A DNA stretch of 31,115 nt, from NCBI GenBank assembly GCA_023415035.1, contig JAEZLX010000006.1, positions 1 to 31,115 on the forward strand, given 5' to 3'. Made by a program: the position numbers and the translations under genes. The notes beneath the pieces are model-generated. The model was given only the letters and a program-made list of their open reading frames with translations. It was not told the DNA's origin and searched no databases. This document shows, one piece after another, positions 6,912 through 16,832 of this stretch (the first letter of the stretch is position 1; each line of letters starts with the position of its first letter). This DNA is from Pseudomonadota bacterium. GTDB taxonomy: Bacteria; Pseudomonadota; Gammaproteobacteria; Burkholderiales; Burkholderiaceae_C.

Positions 6912-8528
6912 TCACTCCCACTCGATCGTCGCCGGCGGCTTGCTGCTCACGTCGTAGGTCACGCGGTTGATGCCGCGCACCTCGTTGATGATGCGGCTGG
7001 AGACCTTCTTGAGCAGCGCGTAGGGCAACTCGGCCCAGTCGGCGGTCATGAAGTCGCTGGTCTGCACGGCGCGCAGGGCGACAACGTAGTCGTAAGTGCG
7101 GCCGTCGCCCATCACGCCCACGCTCTTGACCGGCAGGAACACGGTGAAGGCCTGGCTGGTCAGGTCGTACCAGGTCTTGCCCGTCGCTTCGTCGCGGAAG
7201 TTGCGCAGTTCCTCGATGAAGATGGCGTCGGCGCGGCGCAGCAGGTCGGCGTATTCCTTCTTCACCTCACCCAGAATGCGCACGCCCAGACCCGGGCCGG
7301 GGAACGGATGGCGATACACCATCTCGGGCGGCAGGCCCAGGGCCACGCCCAGCTCGCGCACTTCGTCCTTGAACAGGTCACGCAGCGGCTCCAGGAGCTT
7401 CAGGCCCAGCTGCTCGGGCAGGCCGCCCACGTTGTGGTGGCTCTTGATGGTGACGGCCTTCTTGCTCTTAGCGCCGCCCGACTCGATCACGTCGGGATAG
7501 ATGGTGCCCTGGGCCAGGAAGGTCGCGCCCTTGTGGCCGTTGCCGCCGGCCTTGAGCTTGGCGGCCTCGGCCTTGAACACGTCCACGAACAGGCGGCCGA
7601 TGATCTTGCGCTTCTGCTCCGGGTCGCTCACGCCGGCCAGCTCGCTCAGGAACAGCTCGCTGGCGTCCACGCGGATGACTTTGGCATGCAGCTTGCCGGC
7701 GAACATGTCCATGACCATGTCGCCTTCGTTCAGGCGCAGCAGGCCGTGGTCCACGAAAACGCAGGTCAGCTGGTCGCCGATGGCACGGTGGATCAGCGCT
7801 GCGGCCACGCTCGAATCCACGCCGCCGGACAGGCCCAGGATCACCTCCTCGTCGCCGACCTGTTCGCGGATCTTCTCCACGGCCTCCGCGATGTGGTCCT
7901 TCATGACCCAGTCGGGCCTGGCGCCACAGATGTCGAGCACGAAACGATCCAGGATCGCCCTGCCTTGCACAGTATGCGTCACCTCGGGGTGGAACTGCAC
8001 GGCGTAGAAACGGCGTTCCTCGTCGGCCATGCCGGCGATGGGGCAGCTGGTAGTGCTGGCCATGAGCTTGAAGCCCGGCGGTAGCTCTGTGACCTTGTCA
8101 CCGTGGCTCATCCAGACCTTGAGCATGCCGTGGCCTTCGGCGGTGGTGAAGTCGGCGATGCCCTCCAGCAGTTTGGTGTGACCGCGGGCGCGCACCTCGG
8201 CGTAGCCGAACTCGCGTGTGTGCGAGCCTTCGACCTTGCCGCCGAGCTGCTGCGCCATGGTCTGCATGCCGTAGCAGATGCCCAGCACGGGAATGCCCAG
8301 CTCGAACACTGCTTCCGGTGCCTTGTCATCGACCTCGTACACGCTGGCGTGGCTGCCCGAGAGAATGACGCCCTTGAGCTGCCCGTCGGCAGCATATTCG
8401 CGGACCCAGTCGCTGCTCACGTCGCAGGGATGGACCTCGCAGTACACATGGGCCTCGCGCACGCGGCGGGCAATGAGCTGCGTGACCTGGGAGCCGAAAT
8501 CGAGGATGAGGATCTTCTGGTGCTGCAT
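6912..8528 (-). CDS. guaA: GMP synthase (glutamine-hydrolysing)
   Basis: GuaA aminates XMP to GMP using glutamine and ATP, the last step of GMP synthesis, in the cytoplasm. The 538-residue protein has a class I glutamine amidotransferase domain with nucleophile Cys85 in GICYGMQ and His180/Glu182 in QFHPEVTHT. The ATP pyrophosphatase P-loop LSGGVDSS follows at 233-240, then the C-terminal dimerisation domain ending in PPATIEWE. The start at MQHQKILILDFGSQ is chosen because homology begins there; the 12 residues upstream in the open frame overlap the guaB terminator. It follows guaB by 75 bp, with an intrinsic terminator between them, so its expression may depend on read-through or a separate promoter that I could not identify. 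Confidence 0.97.
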   Translation of the reverse strand: MQHQKILILDFGSQVTQLIARRVREAHVYCEVHPCDVSSDWVREYAADGQLKGVILSGSHASVYEVDDKAPEAVFELGIPVLGICYGMQTMAQQLGGKVEGSHTREFGYAEVRARGHTKLLEGIADFTTAEGHGMLKVWMSHGDKVTELPPGFKLMASTTSCPIAGMADEERRFYAVQFHPEVTHTVQGRAILDRFVLDICGARPDWVMKDHIAEAVEKIREQVGDEEVILGLSGGVDSSVAAALIHRAIGDQLTCVFVDHGLLRLNEGDMVMDMFAGKLHAKVIRVDASELFLSELAGVSDPEQKRKIIGRLFVDVFKAEAAKLKAGGNGHKGATFLAQGTIYPDVIESGGAKSKKAVTIKSHHNVGGLPEQLGLKLLEPLRDLFKDEVRELGVALGLPPEMVYRHPFPGPGLGVRILGEVKKEYADLLRRADAIFIEELRNFRDEATGKTWYDLTSQAFTVFLPVKSVGVMGDGRTYDYVVALRAVQTSDFMTADWAELPYALLKKVSSRIINEVRGINRVTYDVSSKPPATIEWE

Positions 8529-8553
8529 GGATCTGGCCAGAGAAAGCGTGGCT

Positions 8554-8587
8554 GGAAAAAACAAAAGGCCGTCCGGCTGGGACGGCC
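8554..8587 (-). terminator. Intrinsic terminator between guaB and guaA
   Basis: On the minus strand a perfect 8-bp stem GGCCGTCC/GGACGGCC (8567-8574 with 8580-8587) and a 5-nt loop are followed by TTTTGTTTTTT. This is a textbook intrinsic terminator about 20 bp after the guaB stop codon and 26 bp before the guaA start. It would end or reduce transcription entering guaA. Confidence 0.85.
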
Positions 8588-8603
8588 CTTGGCGTGTCTG
8601 TGA

Positions 8604-10073
8604 TCAGTCGGCCCGGTAGTTGGGCGCTTCCTTGGTGATCTGCACGTCGTGCACGTGGCTTTCGCGGATGCCGGCCGAGGTGATCTCGACGAACTCCGCC
8701 CGCGAGCGCATGTGCTCGATGGTTGGGCAGCCGCAATAGCCCATGGCCGCGCGCAGGCCGCCGGCGAGCTGGTAGATGATGGACAGGACCGAGCCCTTGT
8801 AGGGCACGCGGCCTTCGATGCCCTCGGGCACCAGCTTGTCGGCATTGGGGTTGCCGGTGCTGCTTTCCTGGAAGTAGCGGTCGGCGCTGCCCTGCTGCAT
8901 GGCGCCGATGGAACCCATGCCGCGGTAGCTCTTGTAGCTGCGGCCCTGGAACAGCACGATCTCGCCGGGTGCCTCTTCGGTACCGGCAAACACGCCGCCC
9001 ATCATCACTGTGTTGGCGCCAGCCGCAATGGCCTTGGCGATGTCACCGCTGTAGCGGATGCCGCCGTCGGCGATCATCGGCACGCCAGTGGTCTGCAGCG
9101 CCGTGGCCACATTGTCGATGGCCGTGATCTGGGGCACGCCGACACCGGCGACGATACGGGTGGTGCAGATGGAGCCGGGGCCGATGCCGACCTTGACGGC
9201 GTCAGCTCCCGCCTCGACCAGGGCCAGCGCGGCACTGGCGGTGGCGATGTTGCCGCCGATCACGTCCACCTGCGGGTAGTTCTGCTTGACCCAGCGGACG
9301 CGATCGATCACGCCCTTGCTGTGGCCATGAGCCGTATCGACCACGATGGCGTCGACACCGGCCCTGACCAGCGCCTCAACGCGCTCTTCCGTCCCCTCGC
9401 CCACACCGACGGCAGCACCGACGCGCAGACGACCGGCGGAGTCACGCGCGGCGTTGGGGAAGGTCAGCTGCTTGGTGATGTCCTTGACGGTGATCAGACC
9501 CTTGAGCTCGAAGGCGTCGTTGACCACCAGCAGCCGCTCCAGCTTGTGCTTGTGCAGCAGAGCCTTGGCTTCCTGGGGTGTCGTGCCTTCAGGCACGGTC
9601 ACCAGGCGCTCGCGAGGTGTCATGATCGCGCTGACCGGCTGGTCGTAGCGCGTTTCGAAGCGCACGTCACGGCCGGTGACGATACCTACCACCTTGCCGT
9701 TCTCGACGACAGGGAAACCGGAGATGCCCAGCTCCTCCGACATCTGCACCACCTGGCGCACCGTGGTCGCCGGGGTGATGACCACCGGGTCGCGCAGCAC
9801 GCCGGATTCGTAGCGCTTGACCTTGGCCACCTGTGCGGCCTGTTCCTGCGCGGTCAGGTTTTTGTGGATGATGCCGATACCGCCCTCTTGCGCGATGGCA
9901 ATCGCCAGGCGAGCTTCGGTGACCGTGTCCATGGCCGCGGAGACCAGGGGCAGGTTCAGTCGGATGTTTCGGGTGAACTGGGTGGCCAGCGACGTGTCCT
10001 TGGGCAGGACCTGGGAGTACGCGGGCACCAGCAAGACGTCGTCGAACGTGAGCGCTTTGCCAAGGAGGCGCAT
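8604..10073 (-). CDS. guaB: Inosine-5'-monophosphate dehydrogenase
   Basis: IMPDH oxidises IMP to XMP with NAD+, the committed step to guanine nucleotides. The 489-residue protein is of normal bacterial length, with an N-terminal barrel segment (FDDVLLVPAYS at 10-20) and a CBS-domain pair at about 93-205. The catalytic loop IGPGSICTTR carries the nucleophile Cys303. ADGGIRYSGDIAKA is in the phosphate-binding region, and the mobile flap includes SYKSYRGMGSIGAMQQGSADRY. The ATG at 10073 has an AAGGAGG-like site before it (CTCCTTGGC on the plus strand); the longer frame upstream is not family-like. A -10 TACAAT lies 22 nt upstream. The gene is divergent from the DUF4124 gene and is followed by the terminator at 8554-8587. 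Confidence 0.97.
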   Translation of the reverse strand: MRLLGKALTFDDVLLVPAYSQVLPKDTSLATQFTRNIRLNLPLVSAAMDTVTEARLAIAIAQEGGIGIIHKNLTAQEQAAQVAKVKRYESGVLRDPVVITPATTVRQVVQMSEELGISGFPVVENGKVVGIVTGRDVRFETRYDQPVSAIMTPRERLVTVPEGTTPQEAKALLHKHKLERLLVVNDAFELKGLITVKDITKQLTFPNAARDSAGRLRVGAAVGVGEGTEERVEALVRAGVDAIVVDTAHGHSKGVIDRVRWVKQNYPQVDVIGGNIATASAALALVEAGADAVKVGIGPGSICTTRIVAGVGVPQITAIDNVATALQTTGVPMIADGGIRYSGDIAKAIAAGANTVMMGGVFAGTEEAPGEIVLFQGRSYKSYRGMGSIGAMQQGSADRYFQESSTGNPNADKLVPEGIEGRVPYKGSVLSIIYQLAGGLRAAMGYCGCPTIEHMRSRAEFVEITSAGIRESHVHDVQITKEAPNYRAD

Positions 10074-10094
10074 GGATAAAGCTCCAAAAACACT

Positions 10095-10124
10095 ATTGTA
10101 GCTTTTGGCGCCGGGCCGCTCAGG
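10095..10124 (-). promoter_or_regulatory. Predicted promoter of guaB (good -10, weak -35)
   Basis: The minus strand reads TACAAT at 10100-10095, one mismatch from consensus, placing the transcript start at about 10088 and leaving a leader of about 15 nt. The -35 region 17-18 bp upstream (CTGAGC or CCTGAG) is a poor match. No PurR-like box was seen around it. Confidence 0.4.
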
Positions 10125-10234
10125 CTCCGGGTTGTTGTATGCCGCGCAACACCCGGGGTCTTGCGCCCGGACTTTGGCCCCGCCGGCGCCTGAAAGTGCC
10201 CGTTTTGGGTGCATGGGGGGGTTACACTGACCGC

Positions 10235-10792
10235 ATGCGAGTAGCCCACGTTCTCCTCTCCCGCACGCGCACGCCCCTGCTGGCCGCCGCGATGGTTCTG
10301 ACCGCCGGTGCCGCTGCTGCCCAGTGGCAATGGATCAACGCCGACGGGCGCAAGGTGTTCAGCGACACCGCCCCTCCGGCGTCGGTTCCCGACAAGAACA
10401 TCCTCAAACGCCCGGCCAGCGCCCGCATGGCACCCGCCGCCAACGGGGAAGGCGAGGAGGCCAACAACGGCGCGGCCAGCGCCCCTGTGGCAGCGACCCC
10501 GGCTCCCGCCCCGGACGCCGGCATGGACCCGCAGCTTGAGGCCAAGAAGAAACAGGCCGAGGAAGCCGAGGCCGCCAAGCGCAAGGCGGAACAGGACCGC
10601 GTCGCCAAGGCCCGGGCCGAGAACTGCGAGCGTGCCCGCCGCGCCAAGGTCACACTGGACTCCGGCCTTCGCATCGCCACCACCAACGACAAGGGTGAAC
10701 GCGAGATCATGGACGACAAGGCGCGTGCAGCCGAAGCCCGACGCCTCGACCAGATCATCGCCTCCGACTGTGGGCCCATGCCCGCCCAGTAA
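10235..10792 (+). CDS. DUF4124-domain secreted protein, 185 aa
   Basis: A signal peptide (residues 1-29: basic start, LLAAAMVLTAGAAAA, then cleavage before QWQW) sends this protein to the periplasm. Directly after it is a DUF4124 domain, WQWINADGRKVFSDTAPP (about 31-50), the short beta-rich module typical of such betaproteobacterial proteins. An Ala/Pro-rich linker (65-100) and a charged coiled coil (about 108-140, EAKKKQAEEAEAAKRKAEQD) follow, ending with a Cys-containing tail. The function of DUF4124 proteins is not established; a cell-envelope structural role is possible. The ATG at 10235 is chosen because the signal peptide starts there. A TACACT sequence at 10223-10228 would place transcription initiation at or next to the ATG, suggesting a leaderless mRNA. 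Confidence 0.8.
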   Translation: MRVAHVLLSRTRTPLLAAAMVLTAGAAAAQWQWINADGRKVFSDTAPPASVPDKNILKRPASARMAPAANGEGEEANNGAASAPVAATPAPAPDAGMDPQLEAKKKQAEEAEAAKRKAEQDRVAKARAENCERARRAKVTLDSGLRIATTNDKGEREIMDDKARAAEARRLDQIIASDCGPMPAQ

Positions 10793-10817
10793 AAAGATGG
10801 CGCAGATCGCCGGTGGT

Positions 10818-11141
10818 TCAGTAGCCTGCCTTGGACCCCGGCCGGCGTGAGGCAAAAAGACCGGCCGTGCGGGCGCCCTGCCCCGCGAACCGCTCGCGCC
10901 GCGCCACCTTCGGGTCCACGCGCAGTGGCCTCGAAAATTCCAGCCGGTCGCCATCGCGCAGCACCGCATCGGCGCCGATCCGCCGGCTCCAGATCGACAT
11001 CCCCATCCCCTCGATTCCAGGGAAACGTTGCGTCCAGCCGGAAACGGCCAGCGCATCGGCCGCGCGCGAGCCTTCAGGCAGCTCCAGCTCGATCTCGTGC
11101 ACCTCGCGCGGTGCGCTGGCATGGACCAGGAAGACTTTCAT
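10818..11141 (-). CDS. rnfH: RnfH-family ubiquitin-like protein (UPF0125)
   Basis: This is a small beta-grasp protein of the RnfH/YfjF family, 107 residues, with the usual pattern MKVFLVHASAPREVHEIELEL, a helix (GSRAADALAVSGW), the loop GMSIWSRRIGADAVLRDGDRLEF, and the conserved RPLRVDPKVARRERF near residues 72-86. The biochemical role is unknown; the gene is the habitual partner of ratA. Its start is 3 bp after the ratA stop, so the two are surely cotranscribed. The tail beyond residue 90 is basic and probably disordered. It is convergent with the DUF4124 gene. Confidence 0.88.
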   Translation of the reverse strand: MKVFLVHASAPREVHEIELELPEGSRAADALAVSGWTQRFPGIEGMGMSIWSRRIGADAVLRDGDRLEFSRPLRVDPKVARRERFAGQGARTAGLFASRRPGSKAGY

Positions 11142-11144
11142 CGC

Positions 11145-11588
11145 TCAGGCCCCATAGACTTGCTCGGCCCGTTTGACGAAGGCATCCACCAGACTGCCCG
11201 CAATCTTGTCGAACACCGGACCCACCAGAGTGGCGAGCGTCTTGCTGGAAAAGCCATAGGTCAGCCGGAACTCGACCTTGCAGGCCTTCTGCTTGCCGTC
11301 GCCCAGGGGAATGAAGTCCCAGCAGCCATCGAGGTGGGAGAACGGGCCGTCCACCAGTTCCATCAGGACCTGGCGCTCCTCCATGTGACGGTTGCGGGTG
11401 GTGAAGCTCTGGCGGAAGCCTCCGATCGACATGCCGACCTTGGCCGTCATGCCATCGTCGGTGCGCTCGACGATTTCGGCATGGTCGCACCAGGGCAGGA
11501 ATTGCGGATAGCGCTCCACATCGGTCACGAGGGCAAACATTTCGTCGGCGCTGTGCCAGAGCAGTACGGATTTCTGGATCGTTTTCAT
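11145..11588 (-). CDS. ratA: RatA-family START/COQ10-domain protein
   Basis: This 147-residue protein of the polyketide cyclase/COQ10-like START family begins MKTIQKSVLLWHSADEMFAL, followed by VTDVERYPQFLPWCDHAEIV. This is the signature of E. coli RatA/YfjG, described as binding the 50S subunit, and of mitochondrial Coq10, a ubiquinone-binding protein. The conserved FRQSFTTRN and SHLDGCWDFIPL segments and the C-terminal helix FDKIAGSLVDAFVKRAEQVYG are present. Which of the two proposed roles (ribosome association or quinone chaperone) applies cannot be decided from sequence. It is divergent from smpB, as in E. coli, and upstream of rnfH. A TACAAT at 11658-11653 (minus strand) may be its -10. 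Confidence 0.9.
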   Translation of the reverse strand: MKTIQKSVLLWHSADEMFALVTDVERYPQFLPWCDHAEIVERTDDGMTAKVGMSIGGFRQSFTTRNRHMEERQVLMELVDGPFSHLDGCWDFIPLGDGKQKACKVEFRLTYGFSSKTLATLVGPVFDKIAGSLVDAFVKRAEQVYGA

Positions 11589-11688
11589 ACAATCTGCGGT
11601 CCTGCCTCGTCCGGACGATCGAAAGCGCGCCGGCCCGAGGACGGGACGCCCCATTGTATTGGCCAGCTTTGGCCCCATCTGACGCCCC

Positions 11689-12171
11689 ATGGCCACCCGC
11701 AAAAACGACTCCAGCAAGGATGCCCGCATCGCCGAGAACAAGAAGGCGCTCTTCAACTACCACATTGAAGAGCGCTTCGAGGCCGGCCTCGTCCTGCAGG
11801 GCTGGGAGGTCAAGGCACTGCGCCAGGGCAAGACGCAGATCACCGACGGCTACATCGTGATCAAGGATGGCGAGCTGTTTCTCATCGGCTGCCAGATCAA
11901 CCCGCTGCGCACCACGTCCACACACGTGAGTGCAGACGCGACCCGCACCCGCAAGCTCCTGCTGCACAAGGACCAGATCCGGCGCCTGATCGGCAAGACC
12001 GAGCAGAAGGGCTACACCATGGTGCCGCTGAACCTGCACTGGAAAAGCGGCAAGGTCAAGTGCGAGATCGCCCTGGCCAAGGGCAAGGCCGAGCACGACA
12101 AGCGCGACACCATCAAGGATCGCGAGGGCAAGCGTGAGGTCGAGCGCGCCATGAAGCAACGCAACCGCTGA
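11689..12171 (+). CDS. smpB: SsrA-binding protein SmpB
   Basis: SmpB binds tmRNA and delivers it to stalled ribosomes in trans-translation. The 160-residue protein has the full oligonucleotide-binding beta-barrel: KALFNYHIEERFEAGLVLQGWEVKALR (spanning 19-45), the GYIVIKDGELFL strand pair, INPLRTT, the RKLLLHKDQIRRLIGKTEQKGYT segment, and NLHWKSGKVKCEIALAKGKAEHDKR. The C-terminal tail KREVERAMKQRNR is the helix that enters the empty decoding channel. The ATG at 11689 gives the usual length. The tmRNA gene itself is not seen in this window. Divergent from ratA across a 100-bp spacer. Confidence 0.97.
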   Translation: MATRKNDSSKDARIAENKKALFNYHIEERFEAGLVLQGWEVKALRQGKTQITDGYIVIKDGELFLIGCQINPLRTTSTHVSADATRTRKLLLHKDQIRRLIGKTEQKGYTMVPLNLHWKSGKVKCEIALAKGKAEHDKRDTIKDREGKREVERAMKQRNR

Positions 12172-12189
12172 CATTTTTCGCACGGGCAT

Positions 12190-12217
12190 GGAATAAACGC
12201 CCGCCGCCCGGTGTTTA
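12190..12217 (+). promoter_or_regulatory. Candidate ECF-sigma promoter of the COG4315-sigma-antisigma module
   Basis: GGAATAA (12190-12196) followed after a 16-bp spacer by GTGTTTA (12211-12217) matches the general shape of ECF-dependent promoters (GGAAC-like -35, about 16 bp, GTC-like -10). It sits 52 bp before the first gene of a unit that encodes an ECF sigma factor, so it may be the autoregulated promoter. The two elements also form an imperfect dyad (GAATAAAC/GTTTATCC). Confidence 0.5.
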
Positions 12218-12268
12218 TCCCTGCGTCCGGCCACCGTTTCACGCGGCCGGCATCCGCAGGAGAACACC

Positions 12269-12634
12269 ATGACCCGATTCAGCACCCTCGTGGCTGCCCT
12301 GGCACTGGCCGGCGCGCATACCATGCCCCACGCACAGGTAAGCGCGATGAACGGCGTCCTCGTCGGTCCCAATGGCATGACCCTGTACACCTTCGACCGC
12401 GATGTGGCCGGCAGCGGCCAGTCGATGTGTACCGGCAATTGCGCCGTCAACTGGCCTCCCCTGATGGCGGGCATGCCCCCTGAAGGCGCCGGCTACAGCC
12501 TGATCCAGCGCGAGGACGGCACCAAGCAGGTGGCCTACAAGGGCAAGCCGCTTTACTACTGGAGCAAGGACAAGATGGCAGGAGACAAGAGCGGCGACGG
12601 CATGAACAACATGTGGCGCGTAGCGACCCCGTGA
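12269..12634 (+). CDS. Secreted COG4315-type protein with two Yx(F/W)xxD motifs
   Basis: A signal peptide (residues 1-23, MTRFSTLVAALALAGAHTMP then HAQ) exports this 121-residue protein. The mature part has two copies of the repeat motif that defines the family: Tyr40-Thr-Phe42-Asp-Arg-Asp45 in MTLYTFDRD and Tyr96-Tyr-Trp98-Ser-Lys-Asp101 in PLYYWSKD. A Cys pair (CTGNC, 54 and 58) may form a disulfide. No lipobox Cys is present, so it is probably soluble periplasmic. The molecular role of the family is not established. A strong site (CAGGAG) precedes the ATG, and the sigma-factor gene starts 15 bp after its stop, so it is the first gene of the sigma/anti-sigma operon and probably a regulated output. 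Confidence 0.85.
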   Translation: MTRFSTLVAALALAGAHTMPHAQVSAMNGVLVGPNGMTLYTFDRDVAGSGQSMCTGNCAVNWPPLMAGMPPEGAGYSLIQREDGTKQVAYKGKPLYYWSKDKMAGDKSGDGMNNMWRVATP

Positions 12635-12649
12635 GGGGACAATGCGCGC

Positions 12650-13162
12650 ATGGATCGCGCACAGGTGGTCGAACAGCTGCCCGGTTTGCGCCGGTATGCC
12701 CGAGCGCTGACCGGCGATCCCTGGGCGGCCGACGATCTCGTGCAGGACACGCTGGAACGCGCCTGCCGCAAATGGTCGCTGTGGCGCAGCGAGAGCGACC
12801 TGCGCGCGTGGCTGTTCACGCTGATGCACAACCTGTACCTGAACCAGCGCCGCGGCCTGCGCGAATGCCAGCCTTTCGATGGTGAAGCCCAGCTGCTGGT
12901 TTCAACCAAAACCGGCGAGGCGGATGAGACGGCGATCGACCTGGACCGCTGCCTGCAGCGCCTGCCCGCCGATCAGCGGGCGGTGCTGCTGCTGGTGACA
13001 TTGGAGGACATGGCCTATGCCGATGTTGCCCGGGTACTCGATATTCCTGTGGGCACCGTCATGTCCCGCCTGTCGCGCGCCCGAGCCCACATGCGCGAGC
13101 TTCTGGAGCAAACCCACGCAGCACGCCCCCACTCGGGCGCCACGCTTCGCCGGATGAAATGA
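12650..13162 (+). CDS. ECF-type RNA polymerase sigma factor, 170 aa
   Basis: This two-domain extracytoplasmic-function sigma factor has region 2 at about 5-70, with the core-binding and -10-melting helices AADDLVQDTLERACRKW and DLRAWLFTLMHNLYLNQRR. Region 4 is at about 108-160, with LPADQRAVLLLVTLEDMAYADVA and the helix-turn-helix recognition segment IPVGTVMSRLSRARAHMRELL. No extra C-terminal domain is present. The ATG at 12650 follows a GAGGGGA sequence that overlaps the end of the upstream gene, suggesting coupled translation. Paired with a membrane anti-sigma gene 19 bp downstream, it probably senses an envelope signal. The target regulon is unknown beyond its likely own promoter at 12190-12217. 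Confidence 0.93.
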   Translation: MDRAQVVEQLPGLRRYARALTGDPWAADDLVQDTLERACRKWSLWRSESDLRAWLFTLMHNLYLNQRRGLRECQPFDGEAQLLVSTKTGEADETAIDLDRCLQRLPADQRAVLLLVTLEDMAYADVARVLDIPVGTVMSRLSRARAHMRELLEQTHAARPHSGATLRRMK

Positions 13163-13181
13163 TCCTGCACCCGGACTTCCC

Positions 13182-14006
13182 ATGAATGCTCCAACCAGGT
13201 CATCCCCTTATCCTGACGATGCAGCCCTGAACGCCCTCGTGGACGGGCGTCTGCCCCCCGATCAGGCAAACCTGCTGCAATCCCGCATGGGCGAGCCCAC
13301 ACGGCGTGAGATCCATGCCTGGGCGCAGCAGCGGGCGCTGCTGCAAGGTCTGCACGGCGACTGGCTTGAACGACCGCTGCCCGGCTCCCTGCATCAGGCA
13401 GCCGAGCGGCTGCAGCAGGCGCGTGCCACGCGTGGCCGCTGGCTGGGCCGCGCCACCATGGCGACGGGCTGGCTGCTGGCCTTCGGCCTGGGATGGGGTG
13501 CGCGCGACTACGGCGACATGTCGGCCAGCGTCGTGCCACCGGCAGGTGCGCCCTCATCGCTGCAGTTCGCACAGCAGGCGGCCTCCGCGCATGCGGTCTA
13601 TCAGCCCGAGCAGCGTCACCCCGTGGAGGTCACGGCCGAGCAGCACGACCATCTGGTGCAGTGGCTGTCCAGGCGTCTGGCACGTCCCCTGGTGGTGCCC
13701 CACCTGCAAGGGCTCGGATACGAGCTGGTGGGGGGACGGCTGCTACCTGGGGGCCAGGGCGCGCGGGCCCAGTTCATGTACCAGGACGCCGGCGGCAAGC
13801 GCATCACCTTGTATCTGGGGGCCATGGAAGGGAGCCTGGAGCCAGCGGCACCGGCTTTCCGCTTCCACAGCGAAGGGCCGGTTTCCAGCGTTTACTGGAT
13901 CGACCAGGGATTCGGCTACGCCCTCAGTGGCGAGCTGCCGCGCCACACCCTGGAAACGCTGACGAGGGCCGCCCACCAGCAGCTGGCGGCAGCCCGTGGC
14001 TCCTGA
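13182..14006 (+). CDS. Membrane-anchored anti-sigma factor, 274 aa
   Basis: The N-terminal cytoplasmic part (1-85) has the anti-sigma pattern DDAALNALVDGRLPPDQANLL followed by helices. It lacks the HxxxCxxC motif of zinc-containing anti-sigma domains. One membrane helix lies at about 88-106 (LGRATMATGWLLAFGLGWG), leaving a periplasmic domain of about 165 residues (110-274). That domain is beta-rich, with VPHLQGLGYELVGGRLLPGG and VYWIDQGFGYALSG, a layout shared with other transmembrane anti-sigma factors. By position it holds the upstream ECF sigma at the membrane until a signal releases it. The signal is unknown. The gene ends 27 bp before the convergent typA stop. Confidence 0.85.
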   Translation: MNAPTRSSPYPDDAALNALVDGRLPPDQANLLQSRMGEPTRREIHAWAQQRALLQGLHGDWLERPLPGSLHQAAERLQQARATRGRWLGRATMATGWLLAFGLGWGARDYGDMSASVVPPAGAPSSLQFAQQAASAHAVYQPEQRHPVEVTAEQHDHLVQWLSRRLARPLVVPHLQGLGYELVGGRLLPGGQGARAQFMYQDAGGKRITLYLGAMEGSLEPAAPAFRFHSEGPVSSVYWIDQGFGYALSGELPRHTLETLTRAAHQQLAAARGS

Positions 14007-14033
14007 GCGTCCGGCCCCCTGTCACAGGGATGT

Positions 14034-15859
<1,826 letters not shown>

Positions 15860-15863
<4 letters not shown>

Positions 15864-16831
15864 GATGCGGTTTCTAGGATTTGCTGTATTTCGACGGGGC
15901 TCAGCAGACGCCCCGGGATGAGTTCGCCAGCCTCGGTGCGGGCGGTGCCGAGCAGCACGGGCTGGTGTTGGGTGGGTTGGGGAGGCGGGCCATACACGGC
16001 GACGTGCGGCTGGTCCGGCCAGGCGCCGCGGCGGCGCATGCCGCTCAGGAACCGGGCAGCGTTGTCGGCGTCGAGCGTGACCCTCGCATGCCCTTCGAGC
16101 AGTGCGTCAACGGGCATCAGGCTGCCCAGGCGCGCAGCCTCGCCCATGGCTTCGAGCCTTTCGACGGTGATGCACTGCCCGACCAGGAACGGCCCGGTGG
16201 CGACGCGACGCAGCATGGTCAGATGACCACCGCAGCCCAATGCCTCGCCGATATCCTCGCCCAGCGTACGGATGTAGGTGCCCTTGGAGCAGTGAACGCG
16301 CAGGTGCAGTTGCGGGGCATCCCCCTGCAGCTGCATGTCGAGCAGTTCCAGTTCGTGGATCACGACCTCGCGCGGTTGGCGTTCCACCGTTTCGCCATCT
16401 CGGGCGTACTCGTAAAGGGCCTTACCGTCCTTCTTGAGCGCGCTGTACATGGGTGGCACCTGCCGGATCGCTCCGGTGAAGCGGTCCAGCACCTCAACCA
16501 CCTGCCCCGCGGTGCAGTTGACCGGGCGGGTGTCGATCACCTCGCCTTCGGCATCCGCGGTGGAGGTGCGCAGACCCAGCCGCACGACAGTCTCGTAGAC
16601 CTTGTCAGCATCCAGATGCAGCTGGCTGAACTTGGTGGCGGCGCCGAAGCACAGCGGCAGCACGCCGGAGGCCAGCGGGTCCAGCGTACCGGTATGACCG
16701 GCCTTTTCGGCACGCAGCAGCCATTTGACCTTCTGCAAGGCCTGATTGCTGGAGAAACCCAGCGGCTTGTCGAGCAGCAACACCCCATGCACGGGGCGAC
16801 GCTGCACCCGTGCACGAGGAGCAGCCGTCAT
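15860..16831 (-). CDS. truB: tRNA pseudouridine(55) synthase TruB
   Basis: TruB makes pseudouridine 55 in the T loop of tRNAs. The 323-residue protein has motif II with the catalytic Asp51 in AGHTGTLDPLASGVLPL, motif I GVLLLDKPLGFSSNQ (17-31), the QVPPMYSALKKDGKALYEYAR segment (split here at 120-140), and the thumb-proximal CSKGTYIRTLGEDIGEALG. A PUA-like C-terminal region follows with ARFLSGMRRRGAWPDQ. The start at 16831 lies 1 bp beyond the rbfA stop. The stop codon overlaps the typA start. It belongs to the operon in the usual order infB-rbfA-truB. Confidence 0.97.
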
Positions 16832-16832
16832 G

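Noticed and set aside
14017..14029. CCCTGT-C-ACAGGG palindrome between the anti-sigma gene and typA as a terminator
   Set aside because: A 1-nt loop cannot form; the remaining 4-bp stem has no T-run.
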